Shown here: positions 1 to 12,540 of the stretch, piece by piece
Layout: each line of letters opens with the position of its first letter
Position numbering within the stretch: position 1 is the stretch's first letter
Source of the DNA: Syngnathus acus
Lineage: Eukaryota; Chordata; Actinopteri; Syngnathiformes; Syngnathidae
NCBI RefSeq assembly: GCF_901709675.1
Contig: NC_051088.1
Coordinates: 24,122,193 to 24,186,192, forward strand
Reading direction: 5' to 3'
Length of the DNA: 64,000 nucleotides
Program-made: the position numbers and the translations under genes
The notes under the pieces: generated by a model
Database searches by the model: none
The model's input: only the letters and a program-made list of their open reading frames with translations
Told to the model about the DNA's origin: nothing

Positions 1-206
1 GCCAGCTAAAATGAGGGGAAAATGTAATATAAAATGATATAATTAATATAATATAAACTGGGTTTTTTTTAAATAAAATGTCATCATTTCTACTACCTGC
101 ATTACCAAAACAAATCCTTTTACAAAATCATGAAAAATCATGAAAAATCTAGAGATAAATTGCACTGGACTACAAGGCGCAGGGTTCAAAGCTTCTGCAA
201 AAGGTA

Positions 207-233
207 GCGACTTATAATCCGGAAATTACGGTA
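207..233. mobile_element. Solo terminal end of a TA-flanked miniature transposon (family like 46527)
   Basis: The stretch reads GCGACTTATAATCC-GGAAATTACGG followed by TA. Its reverse complement starts CCGTAATTTCCGGATTATAAG, nearly identical to the ends of the 46527-46697 element. The partner end is not found between 1 and 206, so the element is truncated or starts beyond the window. Confidence 0.55.
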
Positions 234-3086
234 AATTTACTGCAGTCAAGGCCATACCTTTGTATTTTTCATCTGAGTCAAAAAAATGAAATCCGAAAAC
301 TGTTTTGGTGTTTGATTCAAAACAAATAACAAACCGTCACCATGGTAACAAATGCTTGCCTCGCCAGTGACCAAAGTAGTCCATGAAGTGTTTATAGTCC
401 TCTAAACTTTGGACAGACATGCTAGGAAATATTTTTCAATCATAAACGTAAACGCACAATACATCATCTTTAAAATAATACCTTGTTTTGTGTATCGTAA
501 AAACAATCAATAAGATTTCATTTGACTATTTGATGTGTTTGCGTTATTAAACTGCCATTGATTTCAGGGCGGCTAGCTCTTACCGACAATGTGAGGGCTG
601 GCTGAGCGGGTCTCCGAGGCGGGTAAATCAAAGGTTGCAGCTTGTTATCAGCTTTCATATGCAGCTAGAGGATCATGGCTATGTAATGCAATAAAAATGG
701 AGCTCGGAGGGAGAGCCAGGATGGTATTACTATTGGTGCGCTGGGTAAGCCCGGCAGCCTCAGGAACATAACTTATTCACGTACTCGTGTATACATGTCA
801 GAAAATAAGACGTAGAAGGCCAACGGCCAAAGGTAAACATTATATGCGTGTAAATGCCCGGCACGATAGCCATCAAACGTCACATGTATTTTTAAACTTT
901 TAATCCCGGTGATTTATAAAACTCCAAAAAGTTTTTTTTATTCCGAGCAATGCGGTGATGGATGGAATGTAAGCAGCCCAACGTGTTTCATCAAATGCTC
1001 TCCGCTTGTCATGTCTGGAGAACAAAGACTTCCGCGTGGCATCTCACCTTTGGGACGGTGGCGTCTTCAATAATTCAGTGGCTCCGGTCCTGCGGAGAGT
1101 GCTTGGCAGTGACCGATGAGAATGGAGAGTAGGCTCGGGAAGTCACAGCCCAGCCCCCCCTTCTCTTGTTTGTCCAAAAAGAAAGTAGGGAGAGTAAAGA
1201 AAGAAAAGACCATTGAAGGGCTTTATATAAAAAAAAATATCAAATATAATATAATAATAAAATAATAAATAAAACATGAAGTGATACTGTCTCAAAAAAA
1301 TTTAATCTTAACTCTGGTAACAACTGAGGATCCAAAAAGCACATTATCGATTAATCGGTCAATGTCTTTAGCCTTACAATCTTGAAGATGTTCACTCATC
1401 CACACAGCTACAGATGGTCAACTCCAGACTCAAAGTTGCATCATTTTCAAAAGGCATACATGGAAACTCATCAAAATTTCTCTTTAGATTTCTCACTTTT
1501 GAAATTCCCATTGCACAATTTGTCCATTCACTGAGTTTGACTCGATCATCCAACCATACGACGTACGCTGGCCAAATTTTGCCACCTGTCACTCCCCCGA
1601 AGCTGTGCACCAAATTTGTTGAGGGATGAGTAAAATTGATGAGAAAAAAATAGGACGCCATTTTTCTCTTTCAACACTATAGTGAGAAAATCCAATGTGC
1701 CAAACATCTTTTCCCGAGAGATGTTTTTTTTCCGCACATTGAGTGGGCTGTACGTGAGACATTCAAGTCATGCTGTTGAAACTGTGTAATAACTTTTTGA
1801 AAAGTCGCAGTACACCCCGAGCAGTAGCTTTTGTCATTTTCTTTGGGGTTCAATGACAAGTTGAAGCCCAGGTCACGTTAGAAGGAATCAAGAGCGGAAG
1901 GTGAATTCCCCCCAGGTGGTGTGTTCTGCCGTGAACTAAAGTTCAACCCTTGACTGCTGCTCGACAAGCGATGGCGGTCGGGACGACAGACGCAGCAGGA
2001 ATGGCTTAACCGAGACCAAAGGAGGTTGGCCATTTAATGGCCACTGGTGAGGATCAAATCCAGTGGGGTGTGTATGGAACACACACAAAATGGCCGCCGG
2101 AGCCATCTGACAAATCAAAGCACGGCTTGAGACATTTACAAACAAATATGGCCGCCGGGGCAATGCACGGCTTGAGTCATTTAAAAAAAAATGTTTTCCT
2201 TTGACCACGTGTAAGAGCCTCCAACGAAATTCGAAATGCGATTTACCCTTCATTCCATGTATTCATTCAGAATCGCATTTTGTCGCCTGCGGCCCAACAT
2301 AAGTTTCACCTCTACCACATTTACGCGCCGTCGTTTTAACAAAGCCGGGAAGTCAGGAAAGTGGCGGCGGTCCTGCGCGACATGTCAACCGCGTCGCTTC
2401 AGGCATCGTTAGCCAATTCCGGGCGGAGGAAGGGAGATGGGAAACAACAACAAAAATAGGAGCGCATAAAGGAGGCAAGGGAGGAGGAAGGCAAGAGGAG
2501 GACGGCCGTAATTTGCAGGGTAATAACAAAGCGGTGATGGGAGCCGCGGCAAACAGTGTGATTAAAACGACATTATCGCCGCTCGGCTTCAAAATACGGC
2601 TTTCGGATTTGGGAAAGGTAAAACTCAATTTGCACTCAAGGTTATTTTGAAAAGTTCCTGGCAGACAAGCATGACCTGTTCAAATTGATCCCTTGAAAGT
2701 TTTAAGATCATTTGATGCAAGAGTCGGTCGGTCGGTGTTATTGCCGAGAGCTTTCGTTTGCAGCAGAAAATGGAGATTATGACTCATGTCAGCACTTTGG
2801 AGAGACTCCGCCATATTGTGCACGTGTGGTGATGACCCTTTTGGCGACGTGTGTGCCCTTGTCTCTCGGTCCAGATCTGCATGAGACATAAAACAGATAA
2901 AACAAGCAAAGGAGCTATTTTCTCCTGTGCTGTTGTCTCAGCAGAGAGCAAAGGAAGCAGCGTGTTCTAAACAGCTCATTAACTTTTGATGACCGGCTCC
3001 TTTGGCTGTAGATCTTGAAAGCAAACAGGAGCCAGAATCCTTATGGCTATTGATTCAGCAAGCACCCCCCGCCCCCACAGCAACTA

Positions 3087-3102
3087 CCCCCCCCCCCCCC
3101 CC
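3087..3102 (+). repeat. C homopolymer
   Basis: Sixteen C residues in a wider C-rich stretch (3065-3127). Confidence 0.95.
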
Positions 3103-3350
3103 ACCCCCATCCCCCCCACCCCTCCCTCGCGCATCCCGACAAGGGCTACTTGACAACTTCAAATTATTCATGCGGAGCAAACTAAGCATTGGTGAAAGAC
3201 CCGATGGGCCGATGTGTTCGATTGGGTTTGGGTTTTTCCGAGTTGAACTCGAGGTAGTAAGAATGACTGAATCACAGCAGAGACGTCGGTGTATGCAAAT
3301 TGAGATTGTTATGATTATTATTGGTGTTCATTTTGTTTTCACTTGTCAAT

Positions 3351-3510
3351 TATTTAACTGGTTCTTTTATCACAAACAAGATATTTAGGACCATAACTTC
3401 CTCGTAATAGTTGAAGTTGAAGCGTAGCGATGAAGGCGGAAGTACAAGCCGAAACATGTCAGGTAATTCAACCTAAATATCTTGTTTGTGATAAAAGAAC
3501 CAGTTAAATA
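3351..3510. repeat. Perfect 39-bp inverted repeat (fold-back) with an 82-bp spacer
   Basis: Bases 3351-3389 are the exact reverse complement of 3472-3510, with no mismatch. The spacer (3390-3471) is not palindromic. It could be a fold-back mobile element or a hairpin transcript source; no known family is recognised. Confidence 0.85.
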
Positions 3511-5280
3511 TTATTATTATTATCTACAATGCGCATTGTTGCCATTATTTTTATTATTTCTATTTATTATCTACAATGCACATCGTTACTATTACATATG
3601 ATCGTGTTTGTTCGTGATTGTGTCAGGGGACTTTAGCGATGCAGATGAGCTAGCTAAATCTGTGACCACCACCGGAGGCTACACACTGGCGAGATTGAGT
3701 ATTTTACCAAGGCCTCAATGATCATATATCACTATTATCACAAGAACCACAATAAATAGCAAAATAATTCATCCACTGTTAGATTTGTTTGTATTTCCGT
3801 CTGTTTGTCAGCTAGCCGGCTACTTCCTGGTTCATTAAGGATGATGGAGGGTGGTGGAGCCATGATGAAAAAAGATCAAATCTCAAGCTCCATCTTTTGT
3901 ACTCACGTTCTGCTTTAGCTCCGTTTTGAAAGAATTCATTTATTTTCCATTTTCTTTGGCTGTTAGCAAGGAAGCGCATTGTCTATGACGCCACATGTGC
4001 GCCTGAGGGGAAAGCACCAATCTCCACTTTTAAAGTCGCACCTTGAACAGCTCAAAGGCCAGCCGGCGTCATGTCTGAGTCTGATAGTGCCGCTCACTGA
4101 CTCAACCTATATTTGACACGGCGTTTTCAGCGTAGCGTTCCGCGCGCTGCCAGGAGAGAAAGGCGGCTACGGCCAGGAGAGCGCTGATAAGGTACGGCTG
4201 CTTATGTCCGGGCTCGGTGCGGCTGAGATAGGGCGACGGGAAGTCAAGTGTGACCATTTTCTTCCTCCATCTTGGTGCCACAGGCCTTCAGGTCTGTGGT
4301 CAGCCTCAGCACACTTGCGTTATCTGCTACAATACTGCTTGTGTCTTGCTCATGTTGAGATTTACGTATGAATGCCACCTTTGCCGTCAGCGTTCAATGC
4401 AGCTAAATGTTACAGTGGCTGTAAAAAAAAAAAAAAGAGACGTTAAAGCTCTGATTTACTTCTCATCTACAGTGCCTTAAATATAAATGGATTTTTTTTT
4501 TTCTTCCCATCTCCTAAAGTTCTGTCTTGGCTATCACACTGAGAATCTCCCTCATCTTGCCTTTCCCGCATTCTGGCAAGATGTCTCATTGCCTAAAAGT
4601 CATTTTGATGCTCAAGAGGAGAATGTGATCTTTGGGTTCTCTCATCTTTCCCCGGTCCAATCCGGCAGAGGCGGAGGACACTTCCACTACATCTCACTCA
4701 TCTCCAGTGGCAGCTTTGATTCTCCAGCCCCTTCACTGCTGATTTTGCATAATCACGGCGTAATGAAGTTGGCGGCGGCCCCGGCGCGCCGCATGCTAGC
4801 TTACGCTAATATGCCCTAAATGGCTGAGAGGAGGTTCCACTAGAGAGGCGGTAGAAGGACTGCGAGTCGGAAAGGTGTTAAGTCGCCGACATGGCAGCCA
4901 CATTTATTAGAAACACAATTACACAGGTGCACAGGGGCATACCGGACTCCACAATGATTTCTCCATTCTCCAGTCGGTGGAGCGACTAATTTCCTCAGCA
5001 GCTTAGTACTTATAGACTGTTCTGTCGGTGGCCTCGTGTGAGCGAGGGCAATGTATCGCATGCTTGTTTCTGTATCATGCAGTGCAGTCAGGAAAAGCAT
5101 TCAGACTCCCTTTCCGTTTTGTTATGCTACAGCCTTGAGCTATACAGTTTTCTTTCATTTTTTTTCCCACCCTGCATCAAGATACATCCAATAGACATTG
5201 ACAAAGCAAACACATTGAAATGTTGTGCTGAATTCTGCCTAAATTGACCAACAATGTCTGTCGGAGACCAAATTGATATA

Positions 5281-5852
5281 ATTTATGACAGTGGTCCCCA
5301 ACCTTTTTTGCGCCACGGACCGGTTACATGTCAGAAATATTTTCGCGGACCGGCATTTATATAAATAAATAATACATTTATATAAATAAATAAATAATAC
5401 ATTTATAATAAATATATAAATACGATGAAATAAAATGGTACGACTGACATAAAAACAAGTACAAATGACAAAAATAAAACTCACCATTACGTTGAATTAG
5501 TGGGAGCACTGAGTTTGTTTCTCAGAAACGAGCCGGTCCCATCTAGACGTAATCGGAGACAATGACACCCGAAGTGATTAAGGTTTGTCTTTTATTGCGG
5601 GATGCTTGGTCTCCATGTGTTGAAGCAGTTTTGAATGCTTCATTGCCTGGTTAGTTAGCCTGTCGCCACATATTAGCTTTGCGGGCTCGACTGGGGAAAC
5701 ATGTCACGTGACCGGGACGAGTGTCTTGACCTGAATTAATTGATCGTCGATAATTGGTTTTTTTTTTCTGTGCGGCTTGGCGGCCCGGTACCAAGTGACC
5801 CACGGACCGGTACCGGTCCGCGGCCCGGTGGTTGGGGACCACTGATTTATGA
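5281..5852. mobile_element. Non-autonomous hAT-like DNA transposon with 8-bp target duplication
   Basis: The element spans 5289-5844 (556 bp). Its ends are inverted repeats: CAGTGGTCCCCAACC at the left and GGTTGGGGACCACTG at the right. It is bracketed by a perfect 8-bp direct repeat, ATTTATGA, at 5281-5288 and 5845-5852. The 8-bp duplication and the CAGTGGTCCCCAACC terminus are typical of hAT (Tip100/Zaphod-like) elements. There is no transposase reading frame. The interior has subterminal GGACCGG repeats. Confidence 0.88.
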
Positions 5853-7322
5853 CACCTCACTTAAGATCAAGCAGACATTTTTTTCGTTGATGAACCTAGC
5901 TAAACCTGTTTTTCTATTAAACAATGCACAGCAAAGCTGAGCTACAAAAAAAAATTTGGTTTAATTACACCAAAATGACAATTTCCACACGCAGAGTGAA
6001 GAGCTGCAAGATCTTACGGCGCACTTGACACAAGGGCAGGAACGACCCGATAGATTCGACTCGAGCCAATTGGCTCAACATGACTCCGCCCCCTGCCCTT
6101 CGACCAGCTCCCATTAATGGCGATGTACGACGCATACAGATCTGACCAAACCATTCCTATTTGTATTGTTGATGCACCTAGCTAGCTTGTGCGCTTGCCA
6201 AGTGCTTAGCGCGGGGTTGCAAATATCCATCTTCTTCTCGTTTGGCTGTCAACACGTACTTCTCGTCATCGTACGGCCTCGCATCTCTCACATCACACGG
6301 GAAGGAAAACGCTCCCCGAAGAGTGTTTTATTTTTTAATAGCTGGGTGATGCCTGCAGTAATCCAACAAACTGTTTGGTCTCCAGCAGCTAGCGGCTCAC
6401 CATTTTTTTTTTTTCACCTCCCCCGCCCATCCTTATCAACCTTTGGGTCTGTGTGCGCCCTTAATGAAAGCATCATGCCCGAAGGTCTGTCTCAGTGCCG
6501 TAATGTATGGTTGAGTGTTGAGGCCTATTTGCCGTTATAACACTCAAGTCTAATCAGAGGATGGGCCACTTTGAGAGTGTTTGGAGAAACCACTTGTGCC
6601 CACAGGCAATCAACACCTCATCACTCTTATGTGCAGAGAAGAGGGCAGGAGGCGGCGAGCAGTGAAGAGTGCAATTTCACCTCCTCGTCTTCCCCTTTGT
6701 TCTTTGGTTGGACCCCCTCCCTGTTCTTTCGTATCACACATTTTCGCCAGCTAATTTTGTTAAGTTAAATAAAGCGCCGTTTCCACCCGTGAGCGGAAAT
6801 CCCGTTGAGCTCGTCAGAGTACAGTTTAGTGCAGAACACGGGCGAACGTGACCCATTGACGAGGAATAAGAAACAGTAAACTAATAAAAAGAAAATTGGC
6901 GACTTGGTTACAAAGTGTCGCCTCTACGAATAGAAATACACTGCCGTTCGAGAGTTTGGGGACACCCAGACAAGATGGTATTTTCCATGGAAAGTAACAT
7001 AATTGCACAAGGGTTTTCAAGGGTTTTCAAGGGTTTTCCAATCATCCAATTAGTCTTATAATGCAATTAGCAAACACAATGGACTATTAGAACACTGGAG
7101 GGATGGTTTGCTGGAAATGGGCCTTTATCCACCAATGTAGATATTAAAAATAAAAAACCAGCTAGAATAGTAATTTACTGCATTTAAGAATGTATCATTG
7201 ATTAGTTTAATCCTCATTGAAAAAATAGCAATTTAATGAAAAAATACGGGCATTTCTAAGTGACCCTAAACTTTTGAACGGTAATGCTTCAGGGAGCTTC
7301 AGATCAGGGGATGCTTTGAGAA

Positions 7323-7827
7323 TACCGTTTGTTTTCATGTATAATGCGCCCCCGTGTATAATACGCACCCTAAAAATGGCATGTTGATGCTGGAAAAAAG
7401 CCTGTACTCATGTATAATACGCACCCAAATTTTGACTCCTACTTAAGTCCGTAAACGTAAAATTATTTCAGAAAAAAGATCATCTTTGGGAACAACCGGA
7501 TGTTATTCTGCCGGTCAGTATCACTGCGCATGCGCTAGCAAACTCAATAGCGAAGAAATGTTTCGGATTTGTGTAGGGTACATTGTGACAGCAAACGAGC
7601 AGGTGATCGAGCGTCTGATACGAGAGCATTGTGTTCGTATGGAGCGTGTTTGAAGTGAACAGCAGAGAAGAAAGCGCATCTGTAATGGCGGCCTCCGTAG
7701 GATATCCGGATTTAAAAAAAATAAATAAATAAAAATAAATTTTTTTTACCCATGTATAATGCGCACCCCAGATTTTAGGACAATAAATTAGTTACATTTT
7801 GCGCATTATACATGAGAAAAAACGGTA
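7323..7827. mobile_element. TA-flanked miniature inverted-repeat transposon, family with ATGTATAATGCGC ends
   Basis: The element is 7325-7825 (501 bp) between TA dinucleotides. The left end CCGTTTGTTTTCATGTATAA is mirrored by a right end whose reverse complement is CCGTTTTTTCTCATGTATAA (positions 7806-7825, allowing small differences). The interior repeats GTATAATACGCACC and holds an NRF1-like TGCGCATGCGC at 7525-7535. No coding capacity. Confidence 0.75.
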
Positions 7828-7829
7828 AT

Positions 7830-7893
7830 TGTCAATTTGTTTTGTATATGAGACTGCTTGTGGTGTAGGGCTATATAAATAAACTTAAAAAAA
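7830..7893 (+). mobile_element. Short LINE-type 3' tail relic
   Basis: The sequence ...GTGTAGGGCTATATAAATAAACTT resembles the 3' tails of fish L2-like retrotransposons (a GGCGCTATATAAATAAA-type end). It is short and carries no coding portion, so the call is by motif resemblance only. Confidence 0.35.
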
Positions 7894-8526
7894 AGAATGT
7901 ACAACCGATGCGGTTCTGATTTATCTGAGCTAGCACGATTTACTGACTTACTCGATGTGTAGGAGTCCGACTGACTTCACCTGCAAAAGTTTCCACTAAC
8001 ATGAAAAAAGCTACGCTCGATTTTTGGAACCGCCATTTTTAAGTGCGACGTCGACACGTTTGTTGCCGCGGTACAAGTTGGACCGAGGCTTCCATTCCGT
8101 CTCTAGGACGCCAATCCTCCTGTCAAGAAAGGCAGAGCGAAAGAAACCGTGGGAGGGAGTTGAAAAGAGACGCAGGCGGAGATGCGCTAACGAGCCTCGG
8201 GAGGTAGACGTTTACCTGCCTGCCTCCGCCATGCGCGGACTAGCACGTCACGCTAGCAGACAGCCGCTCCGTCACTGCCAAGTGGCAAATTCAGAGGAAA
8301 CGGTGCCACAAAACTCCAAAATCCCTTTTCGAGGCAAACACTCGGGAAAGTCTTTCATTTTGACGACAAGCAGAATCAACAGACTCGTTTCATCCGAGTG
8401 AGATGAAGGAAGAACAACAAAGCGCTTTCTCTTCTCCATCTCGTCGCCGCAAAGAGAAACCGGAATGTGGCGGATCAATCAAGGTGGAAAGCGATATGAG
8501 CGTCCTGGTTTCAAGTCAACACGTAA

Positions 8527-8626
8527 CAGATGAAGACGTTTTGTCTGGGCTCGCTCCGCCGAGCGGAACTTTACACCAGATGAAGACGTTTTGTCTGGGC
8601 TCGCTCCGCCGAGCAGAACTTTCCAC
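8527..8626 (+). repeat. Two-copy 50-bp tandem duplication
   Basis: CAGATGAAGACGTTTTGTCT and the following bases are repeated with a period of 50 bp (8527 and 8577). The copies differ at only a few bases, including GAGCGGAACT versus GAGCAGAACT. Confidence 0.85.
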
Positions 8627-9499
8627 CTACTCAGCCTCACTTTGGTGATCCACGACCCTCTCCACCCCGCTCTTGACTGGCACATTAATCAAATGCGCGC
8701 TCGGCCGTTATGGTCAAGTGCCTCTTTGTGTCAAAAGCATCGATTTTATAGTTTAGTAGTTGTTGGGCAAACAACAAGTCAGACGGCACACGACTACTGC
8801 TGCATACGATCTGCAGATTCCACGATTCCTTTCTGTGTCTTCTTGTCGATACGACCTCGTCGTCGCCGTGTTTTGTTTTTACTCGACTATTGCATTATTC
8901 AAACTGCACCACATGAAGGATTGTTATTCTTTACAGTTTTATGCGCTGCACAAAAAAAGCTCCGCCCCCTCCTCTAATTTGAAAGCCAGTTCCACTCTTC
9001 CGTCATGATCTGCACATATCAGGGGCTTTTTTTTTTTTTTTTTTACGATCTCTCAGTCTGAGACGTCCCCATTGGGTGCCCTTTCTTGTACACGCGATTG
9101 AAAATGTTCTCGCATCCTTTTAGGAGTAATTAGTGGAATGTTGGCCTGAAAGCGGCATGTATGCCGAAAAGCCGTTTTTTGTGTTCTTGGACTGCCTTCA
9201 TTCCTTTCTGTGTGTTTCTCGAGATTGCTTTTGCTTTTTCATGCTTGGTAGAAGGTGTGGGATGGTGAGAGTTGCATCACCTTTCATCCAGCGGATGCTT
9301 TGATAAAGGGAAGAAGGGATAAGCTTCCATGAACATATTCAACAGATGCATTTTTAACACGGAGCGAGTAAAATCATAAAAGCTGGCTCTTCATTTTTAA
9401 ATTGAAGCCAAACTGTGTAATAGAAAAAAACTACACTGGGAAGATTCTAAGACGCCAACAACTTAGAGGCCCAAGACTGCTATGCATTTTTTCTTTCAA

Positions 9500-9590
9500 A
9501 TGGACGGCCATTATTAATAATTAGCATTTTGCAAATGAGCCAAATATGCAAAAGTGATCTTTAAAGCACTGTGACCTTTGCACGCGTGTA
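9500..9590. promoter_or_regulatory. Candidate conserved non-coding block
   Basis: Dense POU/homeodomain-like sites: CATTATTAATAATTAGCATT, TTTGCAAATGAG and ATATGCAAAAG. Proposed only from composition; no alignment available. Confidence 0.25.
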
Positions 9591-11920
9591 GCATGCATGT
9601 GCATGGTAGGGGGTGAGCACAAACGCATCATGTTGAACGTGTCCTTGAATGGAGATCTGTCAGACTCAATGTTTGGCTACTGAGATTCAAGGTTGTTCCT
9701 CAACTTGGCGAATTCTGAATAATCACTTTATTTTTAGTTATTATTATTTTATTTTTTTTTTTATTTAAATTTCATTTCTATTCATTTATTTATTTATTTA
9801 TTCATTCCACCTACCCCCAAAAAAGGCAAACCACTAGAACTACTAGAACAAATCAAAACACTAAATTAACCCAGTAAAAAAAAAAAAAAAATCTAAGCAG
9901 TGTCAATGTCATGATAAAGAAACAAATGCTCCCAACATGGTGTAAACAAAACTAAATAGCAGCAAACTAACAAGATAACAAGCTACACTTGACGGAGCTG
10001 ATTGATGGATACAACAGGACTGGGCTGATAAGAACAGGTTGAAAGAAATACTTGAAAACAAAACAGGCAAGCAGGACATAAAGAAGAAAAGAAAACAAGA
10101 CATGAAGAAAAAAAAGAAACAAAATATAACAACTACAAACATTGTGTCCATTTTATGAAGAGACTATAAAAAAAAAAAAAGAGAGAGCGAGGAAAACACT
10201 TACCTTCACGCAGCTTTTATTTTCCCTGCCTGAAGCCACCACTGGCTAATTTAACTCTTGCTTGGTTAATTTCACACTTGGTGGGTGGCCACACAACCAA
10301 CAATCTATATACAAACAATCAAAAGTACATTTTGTATCCCCTTTCAAGCACCACATTTTCCTCGTGTCACTTCAGGTGACATTTTCGTCCTCCAATGTGC
10401 ACAACAGTCGAAAATGGCGATAGTTTTGGCTCATGTCGTAAATTCAAGCACGGTGGCCTTGACGTCGCGAAAAGCAGCCGTCTCTCATCATTGCTTACAA
10501 AGTTGTCACGCACTTCAACACTTTCTCCTGACATTGGCGGAGATACAGACTGAATATTCGAAGAAGGAGGAGGGGGGGTAATAAAACACTTAAATGTCAC
10601 TAAACGTCCTTGCCGCCGCATCCTCCAAGACAAGCCTTGCTACTAAATATTGGACTGTTGGGAAATTGTGAATCACAGAAAAACATTTGGAAACAAGATG
10701 GAGCGGCGCCAGCGTGTTCAGGTGCGCCGGGATTGTCCCTTTATGCCTTTTTTTTCTGCATACGATGATCACAGCAAGCTGTGCGCTCTGACATGAAATT
10801 TATGGGACTCTATTAAGTGGGGATACAGGAAGGAAAACTATCAAAATTAAAGTTATAACAGCAATATCATCCTTTTTTTTTAAATCTCCGCTCACGATAT
10901 CCCAGCGCGGCTCGTTTTTATGTTTACAAGGACGTATACGGCAATTGTGACTTACAGCCAACAATTGTGTCGGTTAGCCGAAAGGCTTTTCGTTCCAGCA
11001 AACGTCGGGATAAATATTGATTGGATCGAGCCTGCGAGGAAACAATCGTGGGGTGACCACGCCCAAAGTTGCGCACCTGATCTGAGCCGCATGGAGAGGA
11101 AAAGAGCTTAAGGGGGTCTATCAGCGTTGTACATGATATTGTCTTCTTTTCAAGACTCCTGTGCGCCTCTGTCAACATGATGGATCATGTTTGAGGCTTG
11201 GTTCTCTCGGGAGTCATCTACTGTCTGCGCTGTCAACTGCGGAGAGGAGAGAATGAGCGAGAGACAAGCGGACGGACGTGGGGCGGACGCGTTTCTCATT
11301 ACAGCCCAATCCTGCAGGGGGGAGGAGAGAGAGGGGGGGGGGGGTGCTGAGCGAGAACAATTTGGAGTTCTTGCTTGAAAGACTCATCTGGCACTACTAT
11401 TCCGGGAAAAGCCACATTCAGTCAAGGCTTCTCTCGCCTCTGGGAACTCATTATCTCCCCAGACGTGCTCGCTCTCCCAACACTGAGTCACTTTTGTGAC
11501 ATTGGCTGCAGAAATGTGTCCCGTGGTCGACATACTTTGGGATTAGAGCAGGCTTGAAGTTATACTTGGGTTAGATATCATCACTGAAATGTTCTGCACT
11601 TCAGGAAAAAAAAGAAACAAGAAGATTTGAACGGCAACAGGTGCGGAGATGTAGATGTCACAAGAGATTTTCCGTAGCTCTATGGGAAAGTGTCACCTGA
11701 TGTAAAGAATATGGAGAGAAAAAAGTGATTTGTACTAATAAAGTGTTCCTAATGCTGTGACCTTCAGTAGAGGTCACAGGTCGGCATCACAAGCTTGAGA
11801 AAAGGTTGATCACAAACTAAATCCAATAGGAGTATTGCTTTTCATTGATTTTTTTCCCCTAGTGTTCACTAATATATACACACATTTCAGGCGTGTGTGT
11901 GTGCGTGCATGTCGATCATA

Positions 11921-12540
11921 GGTGTCAAACTCAAGGCCCGGGGGCCAGATACGGCCCACCACATCATTTTTTGTGGCCCGTTGCATCGACTTCATTAAAA
12001 TGACAAATTGTCTTCACTTTTTAAAAATAGAGATATTGCTAGCAATTTTTATTACCATTCATCTTTTTAAAATTTTTGAACAGTTTTTACTAGTCTCTGA
12101 TTTCAAAACTAGTTATTCATCAGTTTGTTGTGTCACCTATACTACCGTATTTTCCGCACTATAAGGCGTACCTAAATACCTCCAATTTTCTCAAAAGCCA
12201 ACAGTGCGCCTTATAATCAGGTGCGCCTTATATATGGACCAATATTGAGCCACTACAGCAGGCGTGTCCAAAGTCCGGCCCGCGGGCCAAATGTATATAT
12301 CTTATATATGGACAAAGTTTTAAAATGGGCCATTCATTGAAGGTGCGCCTTATAATCCGGTGCGCCTTATATATGGACAAAGTTTTAAAATGGGCCATTC
12401 ATTGAAGGTGCGCCTTATAATCCAGTGCGCCTTATAGTGCGGAAAATACGGTATATAAAATATGAGGCGTTGACAGTTATCATGGCACTCCGAGGGAAAC
12501 TGAGTACAATGCGGCCCGCGACAAAAACGAGTTTGACACC
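11921..12540. mobile_element. DNA transposon relic with GGTGTCAAACTC inverted ends, interrupted by a second transposon
   Basis: The left end GGTGTCAAACTC (11921) and right end GAGTTTGACACC (12529-12540) are inverted repeats, with GGCCCG-rich subterminal sequence on both sides. This is a hAT-type terminus common in vertebrate genomes. Removing the inner element (12145-12451) leaves about 311 bp, similar to the uninterrupted copy at 53809-54136. No clear 8-bp flanking duplication was found. Confidence 0.75.
12143..12453. mobile_element. TA-flanked miniature transposon nested inside the 11921-12540 element
   Basis: The element is 12145-12451 (307 bp) between TA dinucleotides. Its ends are CCGTATTTTCCGCACTATAA and the exact reverse complement. 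The interior contains a 65-bp tandem duplication (copies at 12301 and 12366) and a fragment of another element with GCGTGTCCAAAGTCCGGCCC (about 12261). Confidence 0.85.

Noticed and set aside
3002-3388. 128-residue proline-rich frame
   Set aside because: Driven by the C homopolymer at 3087-3102, and the end overlaps the inverted repeat arm.
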